Source of the DNA: Nonomuraea purpurea
Lineage (GTDB): Bacteria > Actinomycetota > Actinomycetes > Streptosporangiales > Streptosporangiaceae
Direction of reading: 5' to 3'
Assembly (NCBI RefSeq): GCF_042650645.1
Contig: NZ_JBHSBI010000046.1
Coordinates: forward strand, 13,855 to 77,854
Length of the DNA: 64,000 nucleotides
Position numbers and translations under genes: made by a program. Shown piece by piece: positions 41,485 through 50,719 of the stretch (positions are counted from its first letter, which is position 1; each line of letters begins with the position of its first letter). Below the pieces are notes generated by a model. The model saw nothing but the letters and a program-made list of their open reading frames with translations, did no database searches and was not told where the DNA came from.

Positions 41485-42372
41485 ATGGCCGTCTCCCCGC
41501 TCGTCCGGCGCGAGGCCCGCCGGTTCCACCTGTTCGCCCTGCCGTGGAGCATCGGCTTCGTCTTCTTCACCGGCGGGCCCATCATCGTGTCGCTGGTGCT
41601 CAGCTTCACCCGCTACGAACTGCTGGAGTCCCCGCAGTGGGTGGGCCTGGACAACTACGTGCAACTGCTGCGTGACCCCGACTTCTGGATGGCGACGCGG
41701 AACACGATGTACTTCGGCGCCGCCTCCGCCGTGGCCGGTGTCGCCTACAGCCTCGCCGCCGCGCTGCTGCTCAACCTCAAGGTGCGCGGGCAGGCGGTCT
41801 TCCGCACGATCATCTACATGCCGTCGGTGATCTCGGGCATCGCCACCGCCCTGCTCTGGATCCACGTGCTGCATCCCGACTACGGGCTGATCAACTACCT
41901 GATCGGCCTCCTGGGCGTGCAGGGGCCCGGGTGGCTGACCGACGCGAGCTGGGCGATTCCCGGCCTGGTCATCATGACGACCTGGACCACAGGGAACGCG
42001 ATGATCATCTTTCTGGCGGGCCTGCAGGGCGTGCCCGTCTCGCTGTACGAGGCAGCGCACCTCGACGGCGCCGGCTGGTGGAGCAGGTTCAGGCACGTCA
42101 CGGTCCCGATGGTCTCGCCGGTCATCTTCTTCAACCTGGTGGTCGGGTTCATCGGCAGCCTGCAGGCCTACCAGCTCATCCTGTTCATGACCGACGGAGG
42201 ACCGGCCAACTCCACCCTGGTCCTGGGCCTGTACGTCTACCGCTACGCCTTCAAGTACTTCGAGATGGGCTACGCCTCGACGATCGCCTGGGCGCTGTTC
42301 TTCCTCGTCATCGTGTTCACCCTGATCCAGTTCGCGCTCGCCCGCCGCTGGGTCCACTACGAGGTCAAGTAG
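41485..42372 (+). CDS. ABC sugar transporter permease (UgpA/MalF type)
   Basis: 295 residues, six membrane segments. The EAA loop reads SLYEAAHLDGAGWWSRF. It starts 2 bases after the binding-protein stop. With the next gene it forms the channel. No operon ATPase. Confidence 0.9.
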   Translation: MAVSPLVRREARRFHLFALPWSIGFVFFTGGPIIVSLVLSFTRYELLESPQWVGLDNYVQLLRDPDFWMATRNTMYFGAASAVAGVAYSLAAALLLNLKVRGQAVFRTIIYMPSVISGIATALLWIHVLHPDYGLINYLIGLLGVQGPGWLTDASWAIPGLVIMTTWTTGNAMIIFLAGLQGVPVSLYEAAHLDGAGWWSRFRHVTVPMVSPVIFFNLVVGFIGSLQAYQLILFMTDGGPANSTLVLGLYVYRYAFKYFEMGYASTIAWALFFLVIVFTLIQFALARRWVHYEVK

Positions 42373-42380
42373 GTCACGAG

Positions 42381-43280
42381 ATGGCAATCAAGGTCCTGCC
42401 CGAACAGGCCCGCCCGGTGGAGAAGCGGCCCGTGACCCCCGACCAGGCCGAGCGGATCCGCAGGATCCAGCGGATGACGGCCTACGCGCTTCTCGTCCTG
42501 GGCTCGGCGGCCAGTCTGCTTCCGCTGCTGTGGATGCTCACCACCGCGCTCAAACCGCCCGGTGCCGTGTTGGAGTTCCCGCCGAGGTTCTGGCCGGAGG
42601 TCTTCACCTGGTCCAACTTCCCCGACGCGTGGATGGGCCTGCCGTTCAACACCTTCCTGCTCAACAGCACGGTGGTGACCGCGCTGTCGATCGTGGGCAA
42701 TCTCATCTCCTGCATCCTGCCCGCCTACGCCTTCGCGCGGTTGCGCTCGCGCATGCGCGGCGTGGCCTTCGCGCTGATGCTGGGCACGATGATGATCCCG
42801 GCGCAGGTGGTCATCGTGCCGAGGTTCATCCTGTTCTCCGAGTTGGGCCTGGTGGACACCTTCTGGCCGCTGTTCCTGCCCAACTTCTTCGGCACCGCGC
42901 TGTACATCTTCCTGCTCAGGCAGTTCTTCACCACGATTCCGCAGGAGCTGGTGGAGGCGGCGCGCATCGACGGCGCCGGGGAGCTGCGGATCCTGTGGCG
43001 GGTCATGATCCCGCTGTCCAAACCGGCGATCGCGACCGTGACGCTGCTGTCGTTCGTCGGGGCGTGGGGCGAGTACATCGACCCGCTGATCTATCTGCGG
43101 TCGACGGAGAACTACACGATCCCGCTCGGCATCTCGCTGTTCCGCGGCCAGTACGCCGACGACTACAACCTGATGATGGCGGTGTCCATCCTTGCCCTGA
43201 TTCCGGTCATCGTGGTGTTCCTGGCGGCGCAGAAGTACTTCATCAGGGGCATCATGCTGACCGGCATGGCGGGAAGATAG
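42381..43280 (+). CDS. ABC sugar transporter permease (UgpE/MalG type)
   Basis: 299 residues with an N-terminal cytoplasmic tail of about 35, then six membrane segments. EAA loop ELVEAARIDGAGELRILW. The last gene of the fucosidase operon, it converges on the GPH symporter gene with only 6 bases between the stop codons. Confidence 0.9.
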   Translation: MAIKVLPEQARPVEKRPVTPDQAERIRRIQRMTAYALLVLGSAASLLPLLWMLTTALKPPGAVLEFPPRFWPEVFTWSNFPDAWMGLPFNTFLLNSTVVTALSIVGNLISCILPAYAFARLRSRMRGVAFALMLGTMMIPAQVVIVPRFILFSELGLVDTFWPLFLPNFFGTALYIFLLRQFFTTIPQELVEAARIDGAGELRILWRVMIPLSKPAIATVTLLSFVGAWGEYIDPLIYLRSTENYTIPLGISLFRGQYADDYNLMMAVSILALIPVIVVFLAAQKYFIRGIMLTGMAGR

Positions 43281-43286
43281 GGCCCG

Positions 43287-44624
43287 TCAGGGGCGCTCCA
43301 CCTCGGGCGGCGTCTCGATCGGGACCGAGATGAGCCGCGCCGCGACCGCGCCGATCGTCGTCAGCACGAACGGGTAGACGCATAAGTACACCCGGAACGC
43401 GAGCCCGGGGTCGGCGCCGGGGTCGTCGCCCGAGTTGTAGCCGAAGAAGACGCCCAGCGACGTGAGCGCGAGCCCGGTCACGATCCCGTTCAGCCGGGTG
43501 AAGAAGCCGAACGCCGACAGGAAGAGCCCTTCGCGGTGCGCGCCGTTGCGCGCCGCGTCGGCGTCCAGCACACGCGCGACGATGAGGTCGTTCGTCGCGA
43601 GCATTCCCGACCATCCGGCCCCGACGAGCACCCCGGCGGCGATCGCGGTGACGAGGTCGGTGGCCAAGAACAGGGCCGCGAAGCTGGCCGCGAGGACCGC
43701 GAAGGCGAGCCGCCAGGTCCACAGGGCGCCACGGCGTGCGACGACGCGCGTCCACGCCACGAGGCCGCCCACCGAGACGAGGATGACGATGCCCTGAAGG
43801 TAGAGCGCGTTGCCGACCGGGAGCCCGAGCGAGTAGCGGACGTACAGTTGGATGCCCGACAGCACGAGCGCCATGGCTGTCCCGTAGCAGGCGCCGGTGA
43901 GCCCGACCGTCCAGAACATCGGGTTGCGCACGATCGACCACACGCTACGCAGCAGCAACGGCCGCTCGTGCGTGGAGTGGCGGGGGTTCTCGCGCACGCC
44001 GAGCGCCATGAACCCGATCACGACGAGCGCGATCACGCCGTAGATGACCGCCGTGATCTGGAAGCCCTGCGTGGACTCCTCGGTGCCGAACACGCTCGTC
44101 GTGAGCAACGGGGTGACCGCGAGCGAGATCACCAGCGCCACGAGCTGGAAACCCTGACGCAGGCCGTTGGCCACGGCGCGCTCGCGCTCGCTCGGGTACA
44201 GCTCGGGGAGCAGCGCGCCGTAGTTCGCGTTGAGCATCGAGTCGAACGCCTCGCAAAGGATCGCGAACACCGCGAACCACAACACCAGGCCGATGCCCCG
44301 CAGGGAGGTCGGCGCGGAGAAGAACGCGATCATGCAGGCCGCGAGCATCGGCGTGCCGACGAGCAGCCACGGCCGGCGTCGCCCGAACCGGCTCCTGGTG
44401 CGGTCGGACAGGTGGCCGAGCAGCGGGTTGTCGATCGCGTCGATGACCGCGTAGATCACCATGACCACGCCGTAGGCGCGCACGTCGAGCCCGAGAATGT
44501 CGACGTAGAAGAGGATCATCGATCCCTTGATCATGTTGATCGGGATGGAGGTGCCCAACATCCCGATGGCGTAGCGCCACGCGGGGGTCCGCCCCGGGGC
44601 GGAGACCGTACCGGGCTGGGACAC
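43287..44624 (-). CDS. GPH-family (MelB-like) sugar:cation symporter
   Basis: 445 residues from a GTG with GGAAGG upstream, twelve hydrophobic segments. Glycoside-pentoside-hexuronide family marks: DAIDNPLLGHLSDRTRSRFGRRRPW in helix 2-loop, and FRVYLCVYPFV near the end. It imports a sugar or glycoside with a cation. It lies downstream of the biotin carrier gene on the same strand (72-base gap), so it could be the last gene of that operon or have its own promoter. Its substrate is unknown. Confidence 0.85.
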   Translation of the reverse strand: MSQPGTVSAPGRTPAWRYAIGMLGTSIPINMIKGSMILFYVDILGLDVRAYGVVMVIYAVIDAIDNPLLGHLSDRTRSRFGRRRPWLLVGTPMLAACMIAFFSAPTSLRGIGLVLWFAVFAILCEAFDSMLNANYGALLPELYPSERERAVANGLRQGFQLVALVISLAVTPLLTTSVFGTEESTQGFQITAVIYGVIALVVIGFMALGVRENPRHSTHERPLLLRSVWSIVRNPMFWTVGLTGACYGTAMALVLSGIQLYVRYSLGLPVGNALYLQGIVILVSVGGLVAWTRVVARRGALWTWRLAFAVLAASFAALFLATDLVTAIAAGVLVGAGWSGMLATNDLIVARVLDADAARNGAHREGLFLSAFGFFTRLNGIVTGLALTSLGVFFGYNSGDDPGADPGLAFRVYLCVYPFVLTTIGAVAARLISVPIETPPEVERP

Positions 44625-44696
44625 GCGATCACCTTCCTTGGCGACGCCGATGCCTGCACAATAGCGTCTCCACGCGCCCCCGCGATCACCGCCGGC

Positions 44697-44912
44697 TCAG
44701 CCGACTTCGGCGATCGGGTCTCCTTCCTGGACGATGTCGCCCTCCTTGACGGCGAGCGTCCGTACGGTGCCCGCGACCTCGGCTTCCACGGGGATCTCCA
44801 TCTTCATCGACTCGAGGATCACCAGGGCGTCGCCGACCTCGACGGGGTCGCCGGGGGCGACCAGGACCTTCCAGACGTTGGCCGCGAGGTCGGCCGTGAT
44901 CCGCTGCGTCAT
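44697..44912 (-). CDS. Biotin carboxyl carrier protein
   Basis: 71 residues from ATG 44912, with GAAGGAG 5 bases upstream; the GTG two codons earlier would overlap that site. It is a bare biotinyl domain with the biotinylated Lys37 in ESMKMEIP and the usual VKEGDIVQEGDPIAEV end. Fatty-acid BCCPs carry a long N-terminal region that is missing here. It lies 21 bases after the biotin carboxylase gene. Confidence 0.9.
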   Translation of the reverse strand: MTQRITADLAANVWKVLVAPGDPVEVGDALVILESMKMEIPVEAEVAGTVRTLAVKEGDIVQEGDPIAEVG

Positions 44913-44933
44913 GTGCACTCCTTCAGTAGGGGG

Positions 44934-46277
44934 TCAGCGCCGGTTGCGCAGGCGCGTGACGATGGTGGTGGTGTACGAGCCGTCGGCGAAGGCGGGCTCG
45001 CGCAGGAGCTCTTCGAAGAAGGGCAGGTTGTGCTTGGGGCCCTGCACGACGAAGGCGGCCAGCGCCGCACGCGCCCGCTCCAGCGCCGCGTCGCGGTCGT
45101 CCGCGTGCACGACGAGCTTGGCCATGAGCGAGTCGTAGGCGGGAGTCACCGTGGTGCCCTCGGCGTATCCCGCGTCGACCCGTACGCCGTCGCCGGACGG
45201 CTCGCTCCAGGCGGTGATGGCTCCGGGGCCGGGCAGGAAACGCACCGGGTCCTCGGCGTTGACGCGGAACTCGACGGCGTGACCGCGCGGCCGCAGCGTG
45301 GCCGGGTCGGCGGAGGGCGGCAGCCCGGCCGCGACGCGAAGCTGCTGCTCGACCAGGTCGATGCCCCAGACCTCCTCGGTGACCGGGTGCTCGACCTGCA
45401 GCCTGGTGTTCATCTCCAGGAAGACGAAGTCCTGGTCGCCGGGCTCGCCGTGGACGAGGCATTCGACGGTTCCCGCGTTGCGGTAGCCGACGGCTTTGCC
45501 GATCTGCACGGCGACGGCGTGCATGCGCTCGCGCAGGTCCGCGTCGAGCCCGGGTGAGGGCGTCTCCTCGACCAGCTTCTGGTTGCGGCGCTGCACCGAG
45601 CAGTTGCGGTCGCCCAGGGCGACGACGGTGCCGTCGGCGAGCCCCAGGATCTGCACCTCGACGTGCCGGGCGTCGGGGTAGTACCGCTCAAGGAGGATCC
45701 CGGGGTCGCCGAACATCCGCTCGGCGAAGTCACGCACGGCCGTGATGTGTTTGCGCAGTTCGTCCGGGTCGGCGGCCACGGCCATGCCCATGCCGCCGCC
45801 GCCCGCCGCGGCCTTGACCATGATCGGATATCCGATGTGCGTCGCCGCCGCGACCGCCTCGGCCCCGCCGGTCACCGGGTCGGGGGTGCCGGGCGCGACC
45901 GGAGCCCCGGCGGCGGCCACGGTGTTCCTGGCCCGGATCTTGTCGCCCATGAGCTCGATGACATCGGGATCCGGCCCCACCCAGACGAGCCCGGCCGCCT
46001 GGACACCACGGGCGAAGCCGGCGTTCTCGGACAGGAATCCGTAGCCGGGGTGCACGGCGCGGGCACCGGTGCGCTCGGCCGCGGCGAGGATCGTCTCGGC
46101 GTCCCGGTAGGACGTGGCCGCCCCGATCGGCACGGCCTCGTCGGCCTCGCGGACGAACGGCAGATCCGCGTCAAGGTCACTGTGCACGGCGACGGTGCGC
46201 ACGCCCAGCCGCCGGGCGGTGCGGATCACGCGGCGGGCGATCTCGCCGCGGTTGGCCACCAGCAGCGACTCCATCAT
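44934..46277 (-). CDS. Biotin carboxylase subunit (AccC family)
   Basis: 447 residues, the normal length of a stand-alone biotin carboxylase. MESLLVANRGEIARRVIRTA, ATP-grasp loop AAAGGGGMGMAV, HVEVQILG, and catalytic EMNTRLQVEHPVTE are present. It carboxylates the biotin on the carrier protein using ATP and bicarbonate. It overlaps pxpA by four bases (ATGA). No acetyl- or propionyl-CoA carboxyltransferase is encoded nearby, only the urea-carboxylase-like PxpB and PxpC. Confidence 0.92.
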   Translation of the reverse strand: MMESLLVANRGEIARRVIRTARRLGVRTVAVHSDLDADLPFVREADEAVPIGAATSYRDAETILAAAERTGARAVHPGYGFLSENAGFARGVQAAGLVWVGPDPDVIELMGDKIRARNTVAAAGAPVAPGTPDPVTGGAEAVAAATHIGYPIMVKAAAGGGGMGMAVAADPDELRKHITAVRDFAERMFGDPGILLERYYPDARHVEVQILGLADGTVVALGDRNCSVQRRNQKLVEETPSPGLDADLRERMHAVAVQIGKAVGYRNAGTVECLVHGEPGDQDFVFLEMNTRLQVEHPVTEEVWGIDLVEQQLRVAAGLPPSADPATLRPRGHAVEFRVNAEDPVRFLPGPGAITAWSEPSGDGVRVDAGYAEGTTVTPAYDSLMAKLVVHADDRDAALERARAALAAFVVQGPKHNLPFFEELLREPAFADGSYTTTIVTRLRNRR

Positions 46278-47053
46278 CGCGGGCCCCCTTCCGCGGAGAG
46301 CAGGCCGGCGATCGGCACGACGTCGATCCCGTTGGCGGTGAGGGCACGCCGTACGGCGGCGGCCACCTCGGGGCCGTTGGGCGCGTCCCCGTGCAGGCAG
46401 AGGGACAGGGCCTCGACGTCGAGTTCGGTGCCGTCCTCGGCGTTCACCTTGCCGTCGAGGACCATCCTGACGGCCCTGTCGGCGACCAGGCCGGGATCCC
46501 AGGCACGCTTGACCGGCTCGATGATCAGGTGAGCGTCGCGGTCGTAGTGCAGGTCGGGGAAACCCTCGGGCACCAGCCGGACGCCCTCGGCCTCGACGGC
46601 CGAGGCGGCGCCGCGATGCAGCAGCACGAGCGGCAGCGAGGCGTCCACCTTGGCGGTCGCGCGCGCGATCGCGGCGGCCAGCGCCGGATCGTCGGAGGCC
46701 ATGACGTACAGCGCCCCATGCGGCTTGACATGCGCCAGGCGACCGCCCGCGGCCCGGACGAACGCCTCCAGCGCCCCGATCTGGTAGAGGCAGTAGTCCT
46801 CGACGTCGCCGGGCGGGATGGTCATCCGCCGCCGCCCGAACCCCATGAGGTCGGGGAAGGCGACGTGCGCGCCGATGGCCAGCCCGTGTTCGACCGCGGC
46901 CTCGACCGTGCGCCGGATCGTCGGCGGATCGCCCGCGTGATAGCCGGTCGCGATGTTGACCGAGGACAGGTGGGGCATCATCCCCCGGTCGTCGCCCAGG
47001 ATCCAGCGGCCGAAGCTCTCTCCCATGTCGCAGTTGACGTCGATCCTGGGCAT
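46274..47053 (-). CDS. pxpA: LamB/YcsF family protein, 5-oxoprolinase subunit A-like
   Basis: 259 residues. Marks: DVNCDMGESFG at the N-terminus, SVNIATGYHAGDP, GAHVAFPDLMGFGRR, HVKPHGALY, LCLHGDAPN. In PxpABC this subunit acts with B and C in ATP-dependent opening of 5-oxoproline. Its start overlaps the pxpC stop by one base. Here it is encoded together with biotin enzymes, so the natural substrate may be a different lactam or cyclic amide. Confidence 0.88.
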   Translation of the reverse strand: MPRIDVNCDMGESFGRWILGDDRGMMPHLSSVNIATGYHAGDPPTIRRTVEAAVEHGLAIGAHVAFPDLMGFGRRRMTIPPGDVEDYCLYQIGALEAFVRAAGGRLAHVKPHGALYVMASDDPALAAAIARATAKVDASLPLVLLHRGAASAVEAEGVRLVPEGFPDLHYDRDAHLIIEPVKRAWDPGLVADRAVRMVLDGKVNAEDGTELDVEALSLCLHGDAPNGPEVAAAVRRALTANGIDVVPIAGLLSAEGGPR

Positions 47054-48045
47054 CACAGCTCCTCGTAGTGTCGCGGATCGGTGGTGTAGTCCACGCGCTG
47101 CGCCAGCGCGAGCGCCTCGTCCAGCGAGACCTCCCTGAACCGGATGGTGTCCCGGCCGGGCCGGAGCTGGCCGACCTTCCACAGGCCCGCGTGGACGACG
47201 GTGCCGATCACGGTGAACCCGCCGGCCGTGGGACCGTCCGGGCCGAGGATGACCGGCACGTCCCCGTTGGTGTTGATCCCGCCGATCGGATAGCTGCCGT
47301 CGAGCACGTTGGACGGGTGACCGCCCGCGACACCGCCCGAGGGACGCGCCCAGGCGAACCGGTGCGGATCCAGCCGCGTCCCGACCCGGTTGGAGTTGAG
47401 GTCGACCTTCCACTGACGGCCGACGAAGTCCTTCCAGTCCTGCTCGGTGAGGAAGTCCGGATCGGCGTGCGGGCCGCGCATCACCTCGATCTCCCAGTTG
47501 TTGCCGAGCATCGGCCGCAGCGCCATCGGCAACCTCAGCCGCGCCGGATCGGGGACCGGCCGGCCGTTCAGCACGTCGCCCTTCATCAGGGCGCGGCCCT
47601 CGACGCCGCCGATGCCGCCCATCGTGTACGTGGCCCGCGACCGCATCACCACGGGCACGTCGATGCCGCCCGCGACCGCGAGGTAGAGCCGGAAGCCCGG
47701 CCCCTTGACGATGGAGCAGGCGATCTCGTCGCCGGGCGCGACCCGTACGGTCTCCCACAGCGGCAGCGGCGCGCCGTTGAGCGTCAGGCCCGACCCGTCG
47801 GCGCCGGTCACGGCGACGGAGGTCTCGGCGAGCACGCGCAGGCGCAGCCGGCCCATCGGGATCTCCAGCGCCGCGGCGCCCGGGTCGTTGCCGACGAGCA
47901 CGTTGGCGACCCGGAACGACAGGTGGTCGACGGGACCCGCGGGGAAGAACCCCTTCGACTGCAGGCCAGGGCGTCCCGGATGGTCCTGCACCGTCGTCTG
48001 CAGACCGGGCGAGATCACGTCGAACAGTCCGTACGTACCCGGCAT
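47053..48045 (-). CDS. pxpC: PxpC/KipA-like biotin-dependent carboxyltransferase subunit
   Basis: About 330 residues. The ATG at 48045 has GGAGG 7 bases upstream; a GTG one codon earlier is possible. Marks: PGLQTTVQDHPGRPG, GFFPAGPVDHLSFRVAN, the RVGTRLDPHRFAWARPSGG region, GSYPIGGINTNGDVPVILGPDGPT, GQLRPGRDTIRF. It is homologous to the C-terminal half of the carboxyltransferase domain of urea carboxylase. It pairs with PxpB. Confidence 0.9.
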   Translation of the reverse strand: MPGTYGLFDVISPGLQTTVQDHPGRPGLQSKGFFPAGPVDHLSFRVANVLVGNDPGAAALEIPMGRLRLRVLAETSVAVTGADGSGLTLNGAPLPLWETVRVAPGDEIACSIVKGPGFRLYLAVAGGIDVPVVMRSRATYTMGGIGGVEGRALMKGDVLNGRPVPDPARLRLPMALRPMLGNNWEIEVMRGPHADPDFLTEQDWKDFVGRQWKVDLNSNRVGTRLDPHRFAWARPSGGVAGGHPSNVLDGSYPIGGINTNGDVPVILGPDGPTAGGFTVIGTVVHAGLWKVGQLRPGRDTIRFREVSLDEALALAQRVDYTTDPRHYEEL

Positions 48046-49007
48046 CACGGCACCTCCGTCTTCGCCGCGGCGGCCTCACGGGCGGAGCCGAGCTTCTCGG
48101 CCTCGGCACGCACCCCGGCGCTGCGCTCGATGTAGTCGGCGACCGAGAACGGGTCGTCCTCGATCGTGTACTCGTAGCGGTTCTCCAGCACGTCCCTGCG
48201 CAGGGCGAGCACCTCGTCCTCGCTCACCCGCTCGAAGCGCACCCTGTCGCCGGGGCGGATCAGGATCGGGTCGTCGCGGAAGACGTCGTGGCGGGCCAGG
48301 ATGTCGAAGACGGTGATGGTGCGGCCGAAGAGCTGATATCCGCCCGGCGACTCGACCGGGTAGATCGCCACGCACGGGCCGCCGATGCCGACCGCTCCCT
48401 CGGCCGTCCACGTGCGGGTGGGGTTGTACTTCGGAACGGTGATCGCGTTGCGCGGGTCGAGCGGGAACATGAACGGCAGGCCGGGGAAGAAGCCGGTGTA
48501 GGCGTTCCACCATTCCGTCCCGGTCACCGTGGCGTACAGCGCCTCGCGGTCGGGGAGTCCGTTGTACTCGACGATGTAGTCGATGTTGGAGTTGTCCCGG
48601 ATGTTCGGGGCGTCCTGCCGGATCGTGGTGGCATAGCGCCGCACCGCCTCACGCGACTCGGAGTCGTCGAAGGCGATGGGCAGGGTGATCAGCCGGCTCG
48701 GGATCACCAGGGAGCGCACCGGAGGCTGGGCGTCGTGCGCCTCCTCGACCGCCGCCAGCAGGTCGTGGTGGCTGATCGTGCCCGGATCGTAGTGCAGCAG
48801 CAGCGACCGGAACCCGGGCGCGGCCTCGATCAGGCCGGCGACGGGATTGGCGGCGAAGTGCGCGGAGACCGAGGTGACGAAGAAGTTCAGCTCCAGATGG
48901 AGCGTCATGTCCCCGTACTCGACGAGCACGTGCCGGTCGCCGGCGGCCCGGTAGGCGATGGCCGGCCGATCGCCCCTGGCGGGGCTCTCGGTGATGATGG
49001 CGTTCAT
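48045..49007 (-). CDS. pxpB: PxpB/KipI-like carboxyltransferase subunit
   Basis: 320 residues, with GGAGAGAGGAAGGG before the ATG. Marks: LVEYGDMTLHLELNF, LLHYDPGTI, GFFPGLPFMFPLDPRN, and the VESPGGYQLFGRTI core. At 320 it is longer than the roughly 220-240 usual for KipI proteins. The extra length includes a middle insert and an added C-terminal helix (about 270-320) like that of allophanate-hydrolase subunit 1 fusions. It is the first enzyme gene after the NCS1 permease. Confidence 0.88.
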   Translation of the reverse strand: MNAIITESPARGDRPAIAYRAAGDRHVLVEYGDMTLHLELNFFVTSVSAHFAANPVAGLIEAAPGFRSLLLHYDPGTISHHDLLAAVEEAHDAQPPVRSLVIPSRLITLPIAFDDSESREAVRRYATTIRQDAPNIRDNSNIDYIVEYNGLPDREALYATVTGTEWWNAYTGFFPGLPFMFPLDPRNAITVPKYNPTRTWTAEGAVGIGGPCVAIYPVESPGGYQLFGRTITVFDILARHDVFRDDPILIRPGDRVRFERVSEDEVLALRRDVLENRYEYTIEDDPFSVADYIERSAGVRAEAEKLGSAREAAAAKTEVP

Positions 49008-49042
49008 CCCTTCCTCTCTCCTGTTGAGCGAATGGTTCTTCT

Positions 49043-50590
49043 TCAGCGGACGGCGCGGGCCAGGGCGGCGGAGTCGGCGGCGCAGGCCGAGCAGATGGCG
49101 GCGCCGTTCGCGCTCGGGTCACGATCCATCTCGACGGCGACGTAGGACCGGTCGCAGACGTGACACAGGATGCGGGCCCGCCAGACGTCCTCGACCTCGT
49201 CACGCGGGTCGCCGCCACGGACGCGGACCGCGCTCGGCGCGAACCTGAGCGCCGCGTAGTACAGGCCGGCGGCCAGGACGACCGTGATGAGGGGCGCCAG
49301 CTGCGCGAGCGCCGCGTTCGCCCCCTGCTCGGTCAGCACGATCCCGGCGGCCGAGGCCGCCAGCCAGGCGGCCGCGCCCGCGGTCAGCGGGACGAGCCGT
49401 CCTGTCCTGAACTCGGGCAGGCCGTCCCGGTCCGCCGGCGACACGGCGATGTGCACCAGCGCGATCGCCACCCACGCGGTCACGAAGACCCCCTGCCAGG
49501 CCAGCGCCTTCAGCAGGTAGCCGAGGACGTCCGTGAGCATCAGCAGGTACGCGATCGCTCCGGCCACCCCGACCCACACCGCCCTGGGCAGCCGGAGGCG
49601 GAGCACGCGGGCGGCGAACGCCTCCAGGTTCGTGGAGGCCAGGTAGTAGTTCGCCGTGTTGATGCGGGTCTGCGACACGAAGATCAACAGCACTCCCGCG
49701 AAGCCGAGCGACCGGATGACGGCGTCGACCACCCCGGTCTCCGATCCTGAGATCTCCCAGGCACGCAGCAGGTAGATGCCGATCAGGCCGTTGACGCCGA
49801 AGGTGAAGGTGTAGAAGACCCAGCCGAAGGTCACGGTGCCGTGGAAGCGGGTGTCCTGCGGGCGGCCCAGCCGGGCGTAGTCGACGGTGTACATCATCAT
49901 GATCCACACACCCATGTAGATCAGGTACGACGTCAGCCACCCCGGCAGCGGCGCCTGGGAGGCGACCGAGTGCAGCCAGACCTGCGGATAGCCCTGCTTG
50001 ACCGTCGCCGCGATCACCACGGCGATCAGGCCCAGGACGTAGAACGGGAGCAGGACCCCGTTGAGCTTGTCCAGCCAGGCGCGTACGCCCCCGATGACCA
50101 GGGGAAGCGCGTAGGCCACGGCGACGAGGTACCAGATCTTGAGATTCCCGCCGAAGTACCCCTGGAGCGCGACGGCGACGATCGAGCCCTCGAAGACCCC
50201 GTAGTACAGGGCGGTGGCCGCGAAGATCAGCGGTGCCAGCGCCGAGCCGAGCGTGCCGAACAACCGGCGCGAGAGCAGGGCCACGGTCAGGCCCGTGCGG
50301 GCCGCGTACCGTGACAACACCAGGTTGACGACGCCGTACGTCGCGATCGACAACACCATGCCGGCGATCGTCGCCGGCGCGCCGACGGCGTCGGCCGAGG
50401 CCACCGCGACATACAGCCAGAACATCGCCGAGAACATCGCCCACCAGGCCATGGCCAGCGACCAGCGGCCCGCTCGCCAGGAGGTGGGCACGACATGGGT
50501 GGAGTAGTCCTCGGTGGCGGCCTCACGGACGACCCGGGGATCGTCCTCGAACGAAACCGTGAGCGTGGAGGGCGGGGTTGTAATGGTCAT
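49043..50590 (-). CDS. NCS1-family permease with a C-terminal Cys-pair tail
   Basis: 515 residues from ATG 50590, with AGGAGG upstream; a longer frame lacks a ribosome site. It has about twelve membrane segments in the nucleobase:cation symporter-1 pattern (PTSWRAGRWSLAMAWWAMFSA at the start, TRINTANYYLASTNLEAF in helix 8 region). NCS1 carriers import cytosine, hydantoins, allantoin, uracil and similar rings. Unusually, the last 40 residues hold CHVC (476-479) and CSAC (500-503), a zinc-ribbon-like tail. As the first gene of the pxp/biotin operon it indicates that the enzyme's substrate is a small nitrogen heterocycle. Confidence 0.88.
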   Translation of the reverse strand: MTITTPPSTLTVSFEDDPRVVREAATEDYSTHVVPTSWRAGRWSLAMAWWAMFSAMFWLYVAVASADAVGAPATIAGMVLSIATYGVVNLVLSRYAARTGLTVALLSRRLFGTLGSALAPLIFAATALYYGVFEGSIVAVALQGYFGGNLKIWYLVAVAYALPLVIGGVRAWLDKLNGVLLPFYVLGLIAVVIAATVKQGYPQVWLHSVASQAPLPGWLTSYLIYMGVWIMMMYTVDYARLGRPQDTRFHGTVTFGWVFYTFTFGVNGLIGIYLLRAWEISGSETGVVDAVIRSLGFAGVLLIFVSQTRINTANYYLASTNLEAFAARVLRLRLPRAVWVGVAGAIAYLLMLTDVLGYLLKALAWQGVFVTAWVAIALVHIAVSPADRDGLPEFRTGRLVPLTAGAAAWLAASAAGIVLTEQGANAALAQLAPLITVVLAAGLYYAALRFAPSAVRVRGGDPRDEVEDVWRARILCHVCDRSYVAVEMDRDPSANGAAICSACAADSAALARAVR

Positions 50591-50719
50591 TTGGGGGGTC
50601 CTCCTGAATCGTCGCGTATCGCGTCCGATGGAGACCAAGCATGCGGGGTGAAGGCCCTGAGCAGAATGCGCGATCCGGGTACTGCGGTCGTTCATCTCCG
50701 CGTTTCGCGGTATTGGCGC

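Noticed and set aside
46274..49007. Fatty-acid or propionyl-CoA carboxylase locus
   Set aside because: A biotin carboxylase and carrier are present, but no crotonase-fold CoA carboxyltransferase is encoded. The partner subunits are KipI/KipA and LamB/YcsF types.
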